Shown piece by piece: positions 1-13,382 of a DNA stretch of 64,000 nucleotides (positions within the stretch are counted from its first letter, which is position 1; each line of letters begins with the position of its first letter). Source of the DNA: Lojkania enalia. Lineage: Eukaryota; Ascomycota; Dothideomycetes; Pleosporales. A program made the translations under genes and the position numbers. The notes under the pieces were generated by a model. That model was given only the letters and a program-made list of their open reading frames with translations. It made no database searches and was not told the DNA's origin. The DNA lies in contig ML986592.1 in NCBI GenBank assembly GCA_010094045.1, forward strand, positions 164,506 through 228,505, written 5' to 3'.

Positions 1-39
1 GGCACATCTTCCGCACCGCAAGGCACAGTATATTAGAAC

Positions 40-423
40 ATGTCGTCCCCGAATTCAGAGTCGGAGAGACGGACGGCCGAAGCCCGCGCCGCCGTAACCG
101 CCTCCCTTACGTCGATTGGCACCTCGATAAATTCCGAAATCACAACGCGGGCAAAGGACCTGCACGGCAACTCGCAAGCCATCCTCAAGCAAGAAAAGGA
201 GCTTGCGAAGCAGACACAGGGCCTTGCGAAGCAGAGCAAGGAGTGGGAGAAGATGGGGGAGGGGGCGAGAAAGAAGCTGAACGAGATTGGGGATATCCAG
301 AATTGGGCGGAGATGATTGAGAGGGATCTGCTGGTACTGGAGGAGACTGTTAGGTTGGTGGAGGGGGGCCGGGAGGAGGAGAGTGCCAGCGGTACCGGCA
401 CCGGGAGTTGGGGAGGGAGGTGA
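40..423 (+). CDS. bls1: BLOC-1 complex subunit 1 homologue (GCN5L1 family)
   Basis: Complete 127-residue ORF with its ATG at 40, only 39 bases from the window edge, so the promoter lies outside. The protein is almost entirely a charged, helix-forming sequence (about residues 8-110), rich in Lys, Glu and Gln with heptad-like spacing, which fits a coiled-coil subunit. The pattern of an N-terminal Ala-rich helix, a 'SQAILKQEKELAKQ' stretch and a Trp-containing segment (QNWAEMIERDL) matches the GCN5L1/BLOC1S1 family. In that family the protein joins the BLOC-1 complex in endosome and vacuole sorting (yeast Bls1). The Gly/Glu-rich tail after residue 108 is low complexity. The length agrees with the family and no intron is needed. 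The function is inferred from family resemblance only. Confidence 0.8.
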   Translation: MSSPNSESERRTAEARAAVTASLTSIGTSINSEITTRAKDLHGNSQAILKQEKELAKQTQGLAKQSKEWEKMGEGARKKLNEIGDIQNWAEMIERDLLVLEETVRLVEGGREEESASGTGTGSWGGR

Positions 424-1400
424 AGTTGTAGCCGTGGCAGCTGGCCTTGTCTACCTATACGCCCTCCGTTTTGTCCTACGGGATTCCTGTTCTGAGCTTT
501 TGCTTCTGGTCAAAGTGAGAGGAGAGGAAAACAGTGCTGATGCTGCGGGACATGATAAAGGCGGGGATTTGATTCTGTGTTCCCGCGCATCGTCGCAATA
601 GCTACCTATGTAGGCGCGCCACAAACTTCACCGGTGAAATGAATTCGCACATAGTTCAGCCTGATGGCAAGTCCAATGGAGAGGGCGTTCAGATTGTTCA
701 AAGATAGGCGAGCCTTATCTGTGATGTGCATGGTAGAATTTAACGTTCTAGTAGTAAGGAGTATGTATGTATATAGATATGTAGGTTAGTAGGAATGTGG
801 GTGGGTGCATGAGCAGTGAGCAGCGGGGCGTGGGGCGCTCGGACCACGTCTTGGTCTTGGTCTTGACGTTGATGCGCGACATCTGGAAAATACGCGGAAC
901 CTTCGCAATAGCTCCCTCCCCAACACATCACCACCTCCCCTCCACCGTCCTCCCTACACTCTGCCTCTCACGAGGCTGTTCATTTCCATCTTTTGACCTG
1001 CGCCGCCCCGTCAAAGATCTGTCGCTCGCACCCCCGAAGAGCCGCGCCTGCACCGTGGTTTTCCTACGAGGTAGCATCGACATCAACGCCTCTACTCAAC
1101 CGACTTTCTCTCCTCGCATCCCCCCTCACCTTCCGCTTCGCATTTGCTCGTGCTTGCTCTCGCTAGTAGGCACCAGCTCCGGAGCACATTTGATCTGCCG
1201 ACGAGGCCGCCGTCGTCCACTTATCCCGCATTTTGTCTGCGAGACCGACATCCACAGCCTGCGCCATTGACAAGCTCCCGACGAGCCGAGCGCCATCGAT
1301 AAAGGTCTTCGAAGCGCCGCCCAGTGCTCGGGATCAATCAAGGGGGTAGCGAAGGTGTCGCATGTGACCGAGGCTCTCCCCGCGAGCGACGTTCAACGTT
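424..1400. other. Intergenic region between bls1 and the HECT ligase
   Basis: About 1 kb without a supportable gene. Short ORFs on both strands (for example 797-1270 on +) show no family resemblance. The stretch just upstream of 1401 is pyrimidine-rich, as is usual in fungal 5' leaders, so it probably holds the promoter and 5' UTR of the large HECT gene. No specific site can be assigned. Confidence 0.5.
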
Positions 1401-4400
1401 ATGAAGATTAAAAAGCAGGCCACTGCCCGACATGAGTCGACTTTGGCAAGTGCCTTGTCTATTCCCCTCCCTCATGTCTCGTGCTAATTGGAAGATAGTC
1501 TCCGATGATCAAGGGCTTTGTGGAAACAACGGCATTGATCCCGCTCTACCAGATCCCCGGCCACCTCGCTTCGTTCCCCAAACAATGGCCCTTTCCTCGC
1601 GGAGACACATACCACTGGATACCCGTGTTGAATCGCTTTGACCGGACACTGGAGCTGTTTAACAAGGAATACCAGCTGATAGATGGACCGCAGACACAGC
1701 CTTTCCAGCGCCGCTTGTTGCTGAAGGGCGATGCAGAAGACGCTAGTGGCTCACCAGAGCAAGGTACAACAGACGACATTCTGGACAAGCTGCACATGTC
1801 GCAGGATGCCGATAGGGAGCTCATTGAGCAGATACTGAGTTTTACACGACTGTTGCTCGAGAATTGCGGAAACCGAAGTCTGTACTCTAGCAGTGGACAC
1901 TTGGACAAGCTTCTCAACACGACGTCGCCGTCCCTCCTCAAGGCAACCCTCAGACTGAGTCTGCGTCTCGCCCAGCGCTACCATGCCGCTCGCATGCGTC
2001 TAGCTCCCGCCACCTTGCATCCTACCCTTCTTGCTAGCCACTACAACTTCAATCTCGACAAGGTGCAGAAGTTGGCAGCCCCATTTTCCAAGGGCCCATC
2101 CACGGTGGTTTCGGTATTTGCCACAGCAAAGGGCAAGGAGAAGGCTTCCGGAGACAGCCGTAGTGATACTGATAGAGTCAATGGCGCTAACCTGACTGGG
2201 CTTCTTTCGCTGTCAGACTCGACCGTCAATCAGGAATTCGGAGGCGTCCTAGTCACTTACTATGAACCGTCCCCTTTAAATGAGATCAGTAAGCCACCCG
2301 TGCACACTGACGGACCTGCCTCACCTGCCACACCGACGCCCGCACACCGAACTTTGGCCGTCCAACCTCATCATCAAACTCCTAGACGGCAGAATACTCT
2401 CCCCGGGGGAGAATCTCCAGCGACGCCAACATTCCCTACCACCCAAGAGCGCGATTTGGATAGCAATCGCTCTCCGGGCCAGAAACAGTATGAGCTTTCG
2501 CCAAAAACGGCCTCCGGGACCGACATTCACGGACTGCTGAAGAAGGGAATTGCCGAGCTTCCGGAGAGTGTGCATTACGAACTTCTTCACAAACTCCGAG
2601 TCGCCCAACTTCTGAGTGCAGGCAAGTCCGGTCGAGAGGATGCTGTCGCCATTCGGCTCCTCGCCGTTGCAAATATGGGCTACGTCTATGCAGAAAAGGA
2701 CTTCTATCAGAAGCTGGGCCAGCAAGACTCTGACGAACCTCGTCCGTTGCAGTTGGCATACCAGCTGTCTGAGCTGGTTCATCCACCAGGCAATGGGCAA
2801 ACAGGAGTCTCCCGAGACGTACAGATATACGCTCTCAATGCGCTCGAATCGTTGGCGAAACACAAGGCCAAGGCCCCTGACGTCTGCACCGCCCTTAACG
2901 TCAATGTGAACCATGGCGTATTGTTTTATGTTGTGCGAAAAGCCGTCGCCGAACTCGGTGTTGTAGATGATAATCCTGACAACTCCGAAGAAGACGAATG
3001 GCGGGATGCTCTATTTTCTCTGCTCAATACCCTGCCAGCTTCTCAGGGCCGCACTGGCGAAGGGATGGTTTCCGCGGGGCTTCTCGAGATCCTGGTCGAG
3101 GTCCTGACACTACGAACGACCAAGGCGGAGCGCAACTATCCAAAAGTTCTCAACTTCTTGGACACATTCGTGTACAATTTGCGCGATGCATTTTCAGCTT
3201 TGGTTAGTGCCAAGGGCCTTGATATCATTGCCGACCTCGCCTCGTACGAAGTTGAAAAGAGTAAAGAGCTAGCCGAAGAAGGGAAAGGTATGCCTGAAGA
3301 TTACAAGACGCAACTCGTGGATTATCAGGTCCCATTCCATCATCAACAATCCCTCCGGTGGCTTTTCAAATTCGTCAATCACATGATGGGTCATACTGGA
3401 GGCAATTTTGATCGCTTGATGAGGAACTTGATCGACTCCCCACAGCTCCTCAAGGGCCTCCGAACCGTGCTATCGAACACCAACATTTACGGATCGACTG
3501 TTTGGAGCCTTGCGGTGAGCATTCTGACGAGCTTCATTCACAATGAACCAACTAGTTATAACATCATTGCCGAAGCTGGTCTTAGCGAAGCCTTTTTGGA
3601 TACCGTCGCCCGTGGGGGACCTATTGCGACCGACAGGAACGAAGATCTTTCGGAGCAATCCTCAACTCAGGAGCGAAAGGAGCCACTGGCACCTGGAATC
3701 TTGCCTGTCGCTGAAGCTATTTCCACTATTCCGCCTGCATTCGGAGCCATTTGCCTTGCTGAAACCGGCATGAAGCTCTTTCGATCTTCGTTGGCCCTAC
3801 GGCGCTTTTTTGAGATCTTTGAAAGCCCCATGCATGTCAAGGCTCTTGATGCTGATGCCGACGTCCCGAATATTTTAGGACAGTCATTTGATGAACTAGT
3901 TCGTCACCACCCGCCATTGAAACAAGAAGTTCTGTCGTCGTTGAGTGAAATGATTGGACGAGTGGTACAGTTGTGTAACTCAAAGGCCGAAAAGGAGGGT
4001 GTCGGTGCCAAGCTATGGGTTGAAGGAAAAGACAAACAGATTTTTGTCGCAGGAGGTCGCCAGGCTCTTCTCGGTCCCGACGAGTCTCTGCGTGAAAAGA
4101 CTTCCGACGCGGACGTCGAAATGCAAGATGCGGATATGGCTACTAGTGTAAACCTACCTAGCGATGAGCCGGTAATGATTGACGCCGTTGTAGAGACAGA
4201 GGATAGCGCAAATGGACCTACCACAAGCCAGCACATTGGCGTCGTCTGCCGGTTTTTAGGAGGCTTCTTTGCGAATCATGCCATGTGTGCTTCCTATATT
4301 GATTCGAACGGAGTAGAATCGATTCTTGATTTCGCTACTTTGCCCTGCTTACCCGTCAAGTTCAACGAGCCAAACTCTGCAAGCGATGAATTTGGCCGGG

Positions 4401-7400
4401 TCATTCAAATCCTCGTCGAACAGAAGCCTTATATCACGATACCTGCAATGTTGAAGCGACTACAGCGGGCCTGCGATCGCCTAGAGCCTCTAATGGCCCA
4501 TGGCGGCAAAGAAGCTTTTTTCGCCCCTTTCACGAGCCTCGATACTTCGGCGCAATATGGCTCTGAACGACAGCAGCCTTTAGCACATGGAACTAAATAC
4601 GTCAAATCACTCGTTACGGTTCATACCCTATGTAATGCCTTGACCTTGACTTACCAGAGTCACATGTATAACCACCGTTCAACGCACAACGTCTTCAGCC
4701 AAGTGAATCTCGCAGACATGTATGCTCGTCTTGCCAACAGCCTCGGCAAACTTCATCGAAGTTGCATTTGGGAAGAAATCCTGCTCCAGAAGAATATGCC
4801 GGCAGATTGGGAGAAGGAAACTCGTCTTGCTGGCTCAAATTTAGGATCAGATGAGGCGGAGGAGATCCTTCGCGTTGACAATCAAGAGTCGATACCGCAA
4901 GACTCCGCCGAGGGATCTAACGATGGCGGTGACGAGACAGTTTCTCATAGTGAAGAGCAGCGATCTCCTCCCGCTTCTGTTCGTCCGAGCCTGGATAGTG
5001 CGCAATTCAAAAATACTCAGACGTTGCGGTACCTTCTGAGCAAAGTGCCTCAGGGCATTTCGCCATTCTTCCAGTCCCTTGGCAAGCATCTTCTGTTCCG
5101 CCGGAGCCTTGACACTTATCAGAAGCAATGTGCCTTCATTGTTGCTGATCAACTTGGCCAAGCAGCTATAGGCCAGCTAGAATTCCAAGGACCGAAAGCG
5201 TCTGAGTCATTCGAAGATCGCTATGCTTATTGGATTGTCATCCTTTCGTCTATGTCACAACTGATGATCGATAATGGCGCAGAACGGGCTATGCCGCAAT
5301 CTTTAACGTTGATCCTATTGTCCTTCAGGAACCTTGGCGGCTTTACCGTGCTTGCCGACATGCTGAATACATTTTACGAATCGGCCATCGGGATCGTCAA
5401 AGAGCAGGGCGATGAAATCAAGAAAGAAAGCCAGCGACTTTTGAACCTCTCGCTTGGCGGGATCAAGATCATTTTGGCATTTTATGCGCAGATCATCAAC
5501 TCAAAAATTGTGTCCGAGGCCAGTCAAACCACGGCATTACAAACGCGCCCGGAACGTGGCGGTGACCGAGACCGGGCAGATTCTTTCCAGGCCGCACAAT
5601 TCCTCGTCGAATTGCGATACGCGGTCATACAACCGGTGCAAAAGATCTGGGATTCGGAGCTCATTGACAAGGCTACTACGTCTATTGTAAAGACTTCAAT
5701 TAATATCCTCAGGACTGTCTTAGAGGGTGAGCAGGAGCACTCAGCTCCAAAGAGTGTCGATAAGATACCCAAGCGCAACAAGCCAACTTTGAAGCCCTGG
5801 AAACCGCGCAACGAAGACCACATGAAGCGCTTGAAAGAAGCGGGCTTCGAAGAGAGCTTGGCTGAAGAAGCCCTTTATCGGTGTTGCGACAACTACAATA
5901 CAGCTCGAGAGTACTGTCAAAACCAAACACGCGACGTTCGGTCGACGCGCAACCCACTACCAGAATATGAACTCGACGTCCGTAGTCTGCCAAGCGCATC
6001 ACCTAGTCGAGCAGAAGTTGTAGTCCCCGAGCCTGCTGATAATGTCAGCGTTTCGACGGGCGATGGGACCGGTGATGGGGAAGGCTCAGACGGTGCGGAC
6101 TCGCAAGCTGAGATGGAAGATGTAGAGGAGTCTCAGCTAGCTCCTCAAGCTAGCTCCAACACTCCCTCAGCTGAAGCCCAAATCGCAGAATCGTCTAGCT
6201 CGAGTCCTAAATGGAGTGAACTCGCTTACCTGAAACGGATCAAAGTTGGCAATTTAGCGGATCCAGTCGCTACCGATGATCTAGATGCAGAACGGGCTAG
6301 ACTTCGGAAGAATTTGATTGATCGCTCTTTGGACATTCTAAATTCTCACGACGATGTCACTTTCGAGCTGGCCGACTTGATCTCTGCCGCAATCCAGAAG
6401 GCCCCAGACGATGCGGCAATGCGGTCGGAAGTTGGATCCACTCTGGTTCAGTCCCTCATATCATTGCAAACAGGCGATGACTTCCGTCCCCAAGGGAAAA
6501 AGATAGCTTCCTCTGCGCATTTGCTTGCTCTTGTTATTCAAGACAAGGCATTTTATGATGCGGTTGTGGAGGAGTTGAAAGAAAGCTTCTCAACTTTGCT
6601 TGAGTTCATCAAGATCTTCCCTAATCAGGCTCCCGACGAACCATCACCATGGATTGGCCAAGTACTCCTCATTGTAGAGCGCTTACTAGCCGAAGATCAA
6701 TTGCCACCCCAGATTCAATGGACACCACCTTCTGGAGATGATAAGCAGGAAACGGCAGTAGATGAGCTGCCTGAACCCATTGTGACATTGGACGAGAAGA
6801 ATCAGCTATTCGACGCCGTAATGGAAGTACTACCGCGCATAGGAAAGGACGAGTTGTTAGCTCTTTCAGTCACCCGGGTTCTTGTCATGCTCACTCGCAC
6901 GCGGAAAATTGCTTTACGCCTCTCTGAGAAGCGGAATATCCCACGGCTTTTCCTAATGGTCAAGCAGATGGCTGGGATCACAAATGAGGGTCTCCGAAGC
7001 GCCTTTATGCTTGTCTTGCGCCACATTATTGAAGACGAAAGCATTATCAGGCAGATAATGCGCAGCGAAATCCAGTCAATGTTCGAGTCACGCGACCGTA
7101 GGCAGACGGATACAACTGCTTACACGAGGCAAATGTACTATCTTGCGCTCCGTGCTCCAGAAATCTTCGTTGAGGTCACCAACGAAAAGTTGCAGCTGGC
7201 AAAGTTTGAATCTAATCAGCGGCCCCAATATCTTGTGCTTAAGAAAGACGAGACGCCTGCTGAAGAACCCAATACAACTGCACCGCCGGCACAGCCCACT
7301 GAGACAGCTAACGCCGACAAGCCCAAACAATCGACCGAACCTAAACCGCTTGAGCGGACTAAAACTTCGGAGCTAAGGGTTCCTACAGTTGGGAATTCGG

Positions 7401-10400
7401 ATGGCGTCATTCATTTCCTTCTCTGTGAATTACTTGCCTACAAGGAAGTAGATGATAAGGTAGAAGCACCACCTGCAAGCACAGATAACACTACCAGCGC
7501 CCAAGAACCGGCCCAACCGGGCTCTGAGTCAATACCGAGTTCTGCTGGATCAAGCCTAGAACAGAACAAGACGGACAAGGCCGAATTCAAAGCAGAGAGT
7601 CACCCAATCTATATTTACCGCTGCTTCATTCTCAAATGTCTCGCCGAGCTGCTTCAGAGCTACAATCGGACCAAGATCGAGTTTATCAATTTTTCGAGGA
7701 AGGCAGACCCACATGTGGCAACCCCCTCGAAACCCCGATCTACCGTTCTCAACTACCTCTTGAACTCGCTAGTCCCGGTTGGCAGTTTGAACCATGATGG
7801 CGACTTAGCTTTCAAGAAGAAAGTCGCGACATCAAACTGTGCAATTGATGTCGTTGTCTCGCTGTGTGCTAAGACCGGAGAATTTGGCGTACCCAAAAAT
7901 AGTGCTGATCAAACCTCGCCATACATTGAAACAGAGCCGGACCTACTCTTTGTGCGCAAGTTTGTGCTTGAGCATGCTCTGAGGGCCTTTATTGCCGCCA
8001 GAGAGTCCGACGAGTCATTGGATCTCAAATACTCGCGGTTGCTGAATATCTCCGACATTTTCTCTAAGATGGTCTCACAACGAGCTGACGGTACTATGCT
8101 AAGCACTAACTCCGAATTGACTCCGACGCTTAAGCAAATGGCAAAGATCATGTATGAGAAGAATTTCATCTCTACGCTAACGGGAGCCATTGCAGACATC
8201 GATTTAAACTTCCCGAATGCGAAGCGCGCTGTTAAATACATCCTGAAGCCCTTACGGTGGCTTTGTGCTGTTGCCGTTGACCTCAGCACCCATTACGACA
8301 CCTCCCCAGCGCCTGATGCTTCTGACGAGTACGACATTCCTTCTGCGTCTGACGACGACTTGGCCGATACTACTCGTGAAGAGACGCCTGATCTTTTCCG
8401 TAACTCAACCTTGGGTATGTACGAGCACCATGAGTCTGAGTCGGAGCCTTCCGATGATGAAGAGGATGACGAGATGTATGACGACCCATATGCCGACGAC
8501 ATGGAGTATGATGAAGACATTGGCGATGATGACGTTGTCTCGGATGAGGATGAGGAGATGGGTGACATTGGCCACATTGAAGGGCTTCCTGGCGACGTCG
8601 GCATGGATGTCGAAGTCGTACTCGAGGACGACGCAGAAGACATCATCTCTGCCGACGATGATGGCTCAGAAGGTGATGAAGACGATGAAGAGGATGAGGA
8701 TGAGGATGATCTGGATGACATTGAGGAAATGGAGGAGCTAGAAGAAGTCGATAGAGATGACGAGAATGCTAGCCTTGACGATGGTGAGGATAGCTGGAGC
8801 GGCGGCAATGGTGATATTGACGACTTCGCGGGCGACGCGGACATGGGGCAAGCTCCTCATGGTGGCCTTGGATTCGTACTAGATCCGCCGCAGCAGGTCC
8901 TTGATCAAATCGATCAGATTCGAGACATGGGAGTTGATCCTGACGATTTCATGGATGACGATATGCAAGAGGATGAAGGTAAGTTACCTTTTTGTAGCGC
9001 AGCTGATATTCTTTGCTCACGATCTTTACAGATGAAGATGATGAGGACGAATATGATGAGGAGCTTATCTATGACGCCAATGGAGACGAGGACGAAGATG
9101 GCATGGGCGAAATGGGGTGGGGATGGGACGAGGTCGCTCAGCCTGCAATCCGCCATACTCATCGGATGAATCCTTGGATGTTTCCTGCCGGTCCTGCTGA
9201 CCGCATCCTTGTCCCCGCCTTTCGATCGCATCGGCCTGGCGCTGGTCCTCGAATGACAGACGATGGAATTAATCCTCTACTTCAGCGAGGCGGCCGATCA
9301 ACCGCTCGGGATCCTTCCATTCCTGGCCTCCGCAATGAAGGCATGAGCGACTGGGTTCATGCCATCGATGCCCGCGGTCCTCGCGTACTGTCTGCAGATA
9401 GCCCTGTCTCGTTCATTAGCAACCTCCTAAATGCTATGAGCCAAGGCTCGGCGCTACATCAACACGGCGGGGCCTTACATCTGTCAATCAACAACATCCC
9501 GCTAGGCCTCCCCCCCCCATTCGACCCTACATTCCGCCGAGAGATGCAGCGTGTGCGCGAGAACCACATGTATCGCTCTGCCCGTGAGGATCCACAGTCT
9601 TCTGTTTCTTTCCTGAAAGCTTTTACTGGCCAGCGATGGCAGGAAGAGGCCAGGATACTGTATGGCCAGGGTGCAATTGAAAAGAGCTCGCGTGTAATAA
9701 ACTCAATCCTCAAGCTCGTCGTTCCCCCGGCTATTGAAGCCGCTAAGAAGCGAGAGGCTGAAAAGGAAGCTGAGAAGGCTCGCAAAGCCCGAGAGGAGCA
9801 AGAGCGTCAAGAGCAAAAGCAACGCGAGGAGCGGGAAGCTAAGGAGAAGGAAGAACGCGAGCGGCTTGAGCGCGAAGCAGCCGAAGCAGAAGCTCGAGCT
9901 GCACAAGATGAAAATACAGCTGAGGGTGACACAGCACAAACGCCATCTGCTTCTGAAGGACAAGCAATGGAAGGTGTCGAGGCACAGCCTTCTACCGAGC
10001 AGCAGAACGCCGCTGAATCTGGACCGTCGGAAGTGGCGCCTAGGGTAATCTACAATCTTCGCGGTAGGGATCTAGACATTACCGATCTCGGCATCGACAT
10101 GGAATACTTGGAAGCTCTTCCCGAAGACTGGCGCGAAGAAGTCCTAGCGCAGCAGATTCAGGAACATAGGGCTCAAGAAGCTCAATCTGGCGAGCCGCCC
10201 TCAGATATCAGCCGGGAATTTCTAGAAGCACTGCCTACGGATATCCGCGAAGAATTGTTGCAACAAGAGGCTCAGGATCGCCGACGTCGAGAGCGTGAAG
10301 AAGCACGACGTCGTAGCCAAGCAGCCGGCGGCAGATCCCAACCAGAGGATATGGATCCGGCAACGTTCCTCGCTACTCTCGATCCTCAGTTGAGGGCTGC

Positions 10401-13382
10401 GGTTCTTATGGATCAAGATGAGGATATGTTAGCGCAGCTTCCTCCTGAAATATCTGCAGAAGCTCGATCTTACGGAGGAGACCGTCGTCTCAACCAATTC
10501 AATGATTACATACCAAGCTTCCGTCGTGGCGCTGAGCGCCGAGCTCCTGAAGAGGAGTCACCAAAGCGAAAAGCTCGACCATGTGTGCAAATGTTAGATA
10601 AGAGTGGAGTCGCCACCTTGCTTCGGCTTATGTTCATTCCCCAGACTGGGAGCGCCAAGGTCAGCCTTAGCCACATCTTGAGAAATGTCTGTGAGAACAA
10701 ACAGAATCGTGCGGAAGTGATCAGTATTCTATTGTCCATTCTACAAGATGGCAGCGCTGATGTTACTTCTGTCGAGCGTAGCTTCTCCCAGCTATCAATT
10801 CGAGCCATATCCCAAAAAGACCAACAAGGCGCTGAGAAGACACCAAAGGCCAATCTCCGCAAGAAGACCGGCGCTTTGTCTATCAGCAATGAGGTCTCTC
10901 CCTTGATGGTTGTTCAACAATGTCTGCACACACTATGGCAGCTCACAGACAAGAATCCGCCCGTTTGGTCCTTCTTCCTTACGGAGCACGAGACCGCAGT
11001 AGGCTTCAAGAATCGTAGCAATCGCAAAGGCAAAGCAAAGGAAACAAAAGCTACGAAATATCCGATCAATGCGTTGCTAGGTCTACTCGATAGAAAACTC
11101 ATTATTGAGAGTTCGTCCATCATGGAACAGCTAACTACTCTTCTTCGCATCATCACCGGTCCACTACAAGTCCTTAAGAAGGAGAAGGAGAAGGCTGTAG
11201 AAGAAGCCAAGAAAGTAGAAGAGGCCCCTACCCGTGAAGCAACTCAACCATCTATACCTGCTGAAGGAGATCCACAGAACGGGGATACTGAGATGACAAC
11301 GGGACCCGATGCAAATGCGCGAGTGGATGAAGGCAAGGAAAGCACAGCCAAGCTCGAGGAGCCAAAGCATCGGGAAGAAGACAAGACCAAAAAACATCGA
11401 GCGCTCATACCCCCGGACGTACCTGAGAATAACCTTCGGCTTGTGGCAAAGATCCTTGCTGCTCGAGAATGCAACAGCAAGGTCTTCCAAGAAACACTGT
11501 CGGTCATAAGCAATCTTTCACCCATTCCAGGTGCAAAAGAAACATTTGGCAAGGAGTTGTTGGGCATCGCACGAGATCTTGCTCAATCTACTCTCACAGA
11601 TCTGGCGGTCTTGACTATTCAAGTCTCCAAGGCCGAGACGTCCACCGATGTTCAAGGCATGGCTTTGTCCAAATTTTCGCCTGCAAGCTCTGACCAAGCC
11701 AAACTACTAAGGGCGCTTACTGCCCTCGACTACCTCTTCGATCCCAACCGCGACAACAAGGAGAAGCCTGCTACCACCGGCGCCGAAGCGCTCGAGCCTG
11801 CGCAAAAGGAAGATATTCTGCATACTCTGTATGAAGACTCAACCTTCGGGCCACTTTGGAACAAGCTTAGTGAATGTCTGGCCGTGATTCGCGAACGTGG
11901 GAATATGCTCAACATTGCTACAATCCTACTGCCGCTAATCGAAGCCCTTATGGTTATTTGCAAGAACACGGCTCTCAAAGATGCGCCACTCAGCAAGCTA
12001 CTTCCAAGGGAGTTTGCGCTCTCGAGCCCACCGCCAGAGAACAAAATGGAGAGCCTATTCTTCACGTTCACCGACGAGCACCGCAAGATCCTCAACGACC
12101 TCGTCCGGCAGAATCCCAAACTCATGAGTGGCACCTTCTCCTTGCTAGTCAAGAACTCCAAGGTCCTTGAGTTTGACAACAAGCGCAATTACTTCACCCG
12201 GAAGTTACATTCGCGCTCGAATGATAGAGACCGGCACCCACATCCTCCGCTGCAGTTAGCCGTTCGCCGAGACCAGGTCTTCCTAGACTCATTCAAATCG
12301 CTCTATTTCAAAACTGCGGATGAGATGAAGTACGGTAAGTTAAGCATCCGATTCCACGGCGAGGAGGGTGTAGACGCTGGGGGCGTCACGCGAGAGTGGT
12401 TCCAGGTAATTGCACGGCAAATGTTCAACCCCGACTACGCTCTCTTCGTACCTGTCGCGTCAGACCGTACAACTTTCCACCCGAACCGACTTAGCGCGAT
12501 CAACCCGGAACACCTCATGTTCTTCAAATTTATTGGTCGCATCATCGGAAAAGCGCTCTATGAGGGACGTGTATTGGATTGCCACTTCAGCCGAGCCGTC
12601 TACAAGCGCATTCTCGGCAGGCCAGTTAACCTCAAAGACATGGAGACTCTAGATTTGGAGTACTACAAGTCCCTGCAGTGGATGCTCGAGAACGATATCA
12701 CAGACATCATTACGGAGACATTTTCCGTCGATGTTGAGGCCTTCGGTGAGACTCAGACAGTCGATCTTATCGAAAATGGTCGCAATGTTCCTGTCACCGA
12801 GGAAAACAAACACGAGTACGTTCGTCTCGTTACTGAGCATAGATTGACCGGCTCCGTGCAAGAGCAACTTGAACATTTCCTTAAAGGCTTCCACGATATC
12901 GTCCCCGAGGACCTCATCTCGATCTTCAGCGAGCAGGAACTCGAACTCCTAATCTCCGGCTTGCCAGACATCAACGTGGATGACTGGAAGAACAACACCG
13001 AGTACCACAACTACACGGCAGCGAGCCCACAAATCCAGTGGTTCTGGCGTGCTGTCCGCTCCTTCGACAAAGAGGAGCGAGCCAAGTTGCTCCAATTTGT
13101 GACAGGCACGAGTAAAGTGCCGCTAAATGGGTTCAAGGAACTAGAGGGCATGAATGGCTGGAGCAGATTCAATATTCATCGCGACTATGGCAGTAAGGAA
13201 AGGTTACCAAGTAGCCATACTTGTTTTAACCGTAAGCCACCTCTCCTAGCCTCCGGCAGAAAGACCGAATGCTAACGTAAATAACAGAGCTCGATCTTCC
13301 CGAGTATGAGAGTTATGAGGATCTACGCAAGCAGCTGTATACGGCTATGACAGCCGGTAGTGAGTACTTTGGCTTCGCATAA
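1401..13382 (+). CDS. tom1: TOM1/HUWE1-type HECT E3 ubiquitin ligase, four exons
   Basis: Joined exons 1401-1445, 1499-8978, 9032-13231 and 13288-13382 give about 3939 residues, in the usual range for fungal TOM1. Intron 1 (1446-1498) is of the GC-AG type (GCAAGT donor, CTAAT branch), so the true ATG is 1401, not the later in-frame ATG at 1505. Introns 2 (8979-9031) and 3 (13232-13287) are GT-AG. Visible domains: DUF908-like (about 100-450), DUF913 (about 650-800), a UBA (about 1457-1490, with AGFEESLAEEAL), a long Asp/Glu-rich tract (about 2300-2540), a DUF4414-like ubiquitin-binding segment with repeated LPEDxREE-type motifs (about 2850-2990), and a C-terminal HECT (about 3590-3939). The catalytic Cys in SSHTCFN is residue 3906, just before intron 3; the conserved Phe at position -4 is present. 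The role is ubiquitin transfer via a Cys thioester; in yeast TOM1 acts in nuclear export, histone turnover and ribosomal protein quality control. Confidence 0.95.

Noticed and set aside
1505..1507. ATG at 1505 as the start of the HECT ligase
   Set aside because: The upstream ATG at 1401 with a clean GC-AG intron gives the family-like N-terminus.
8293..8844. 183-codon Ser-rich open frame on -, opposite the HECT ligase
   Set aside because: It is the antisense of the Asp/Glu-rich tract (GAT/GAG codons read backwards as Ser); no independent coding signal.
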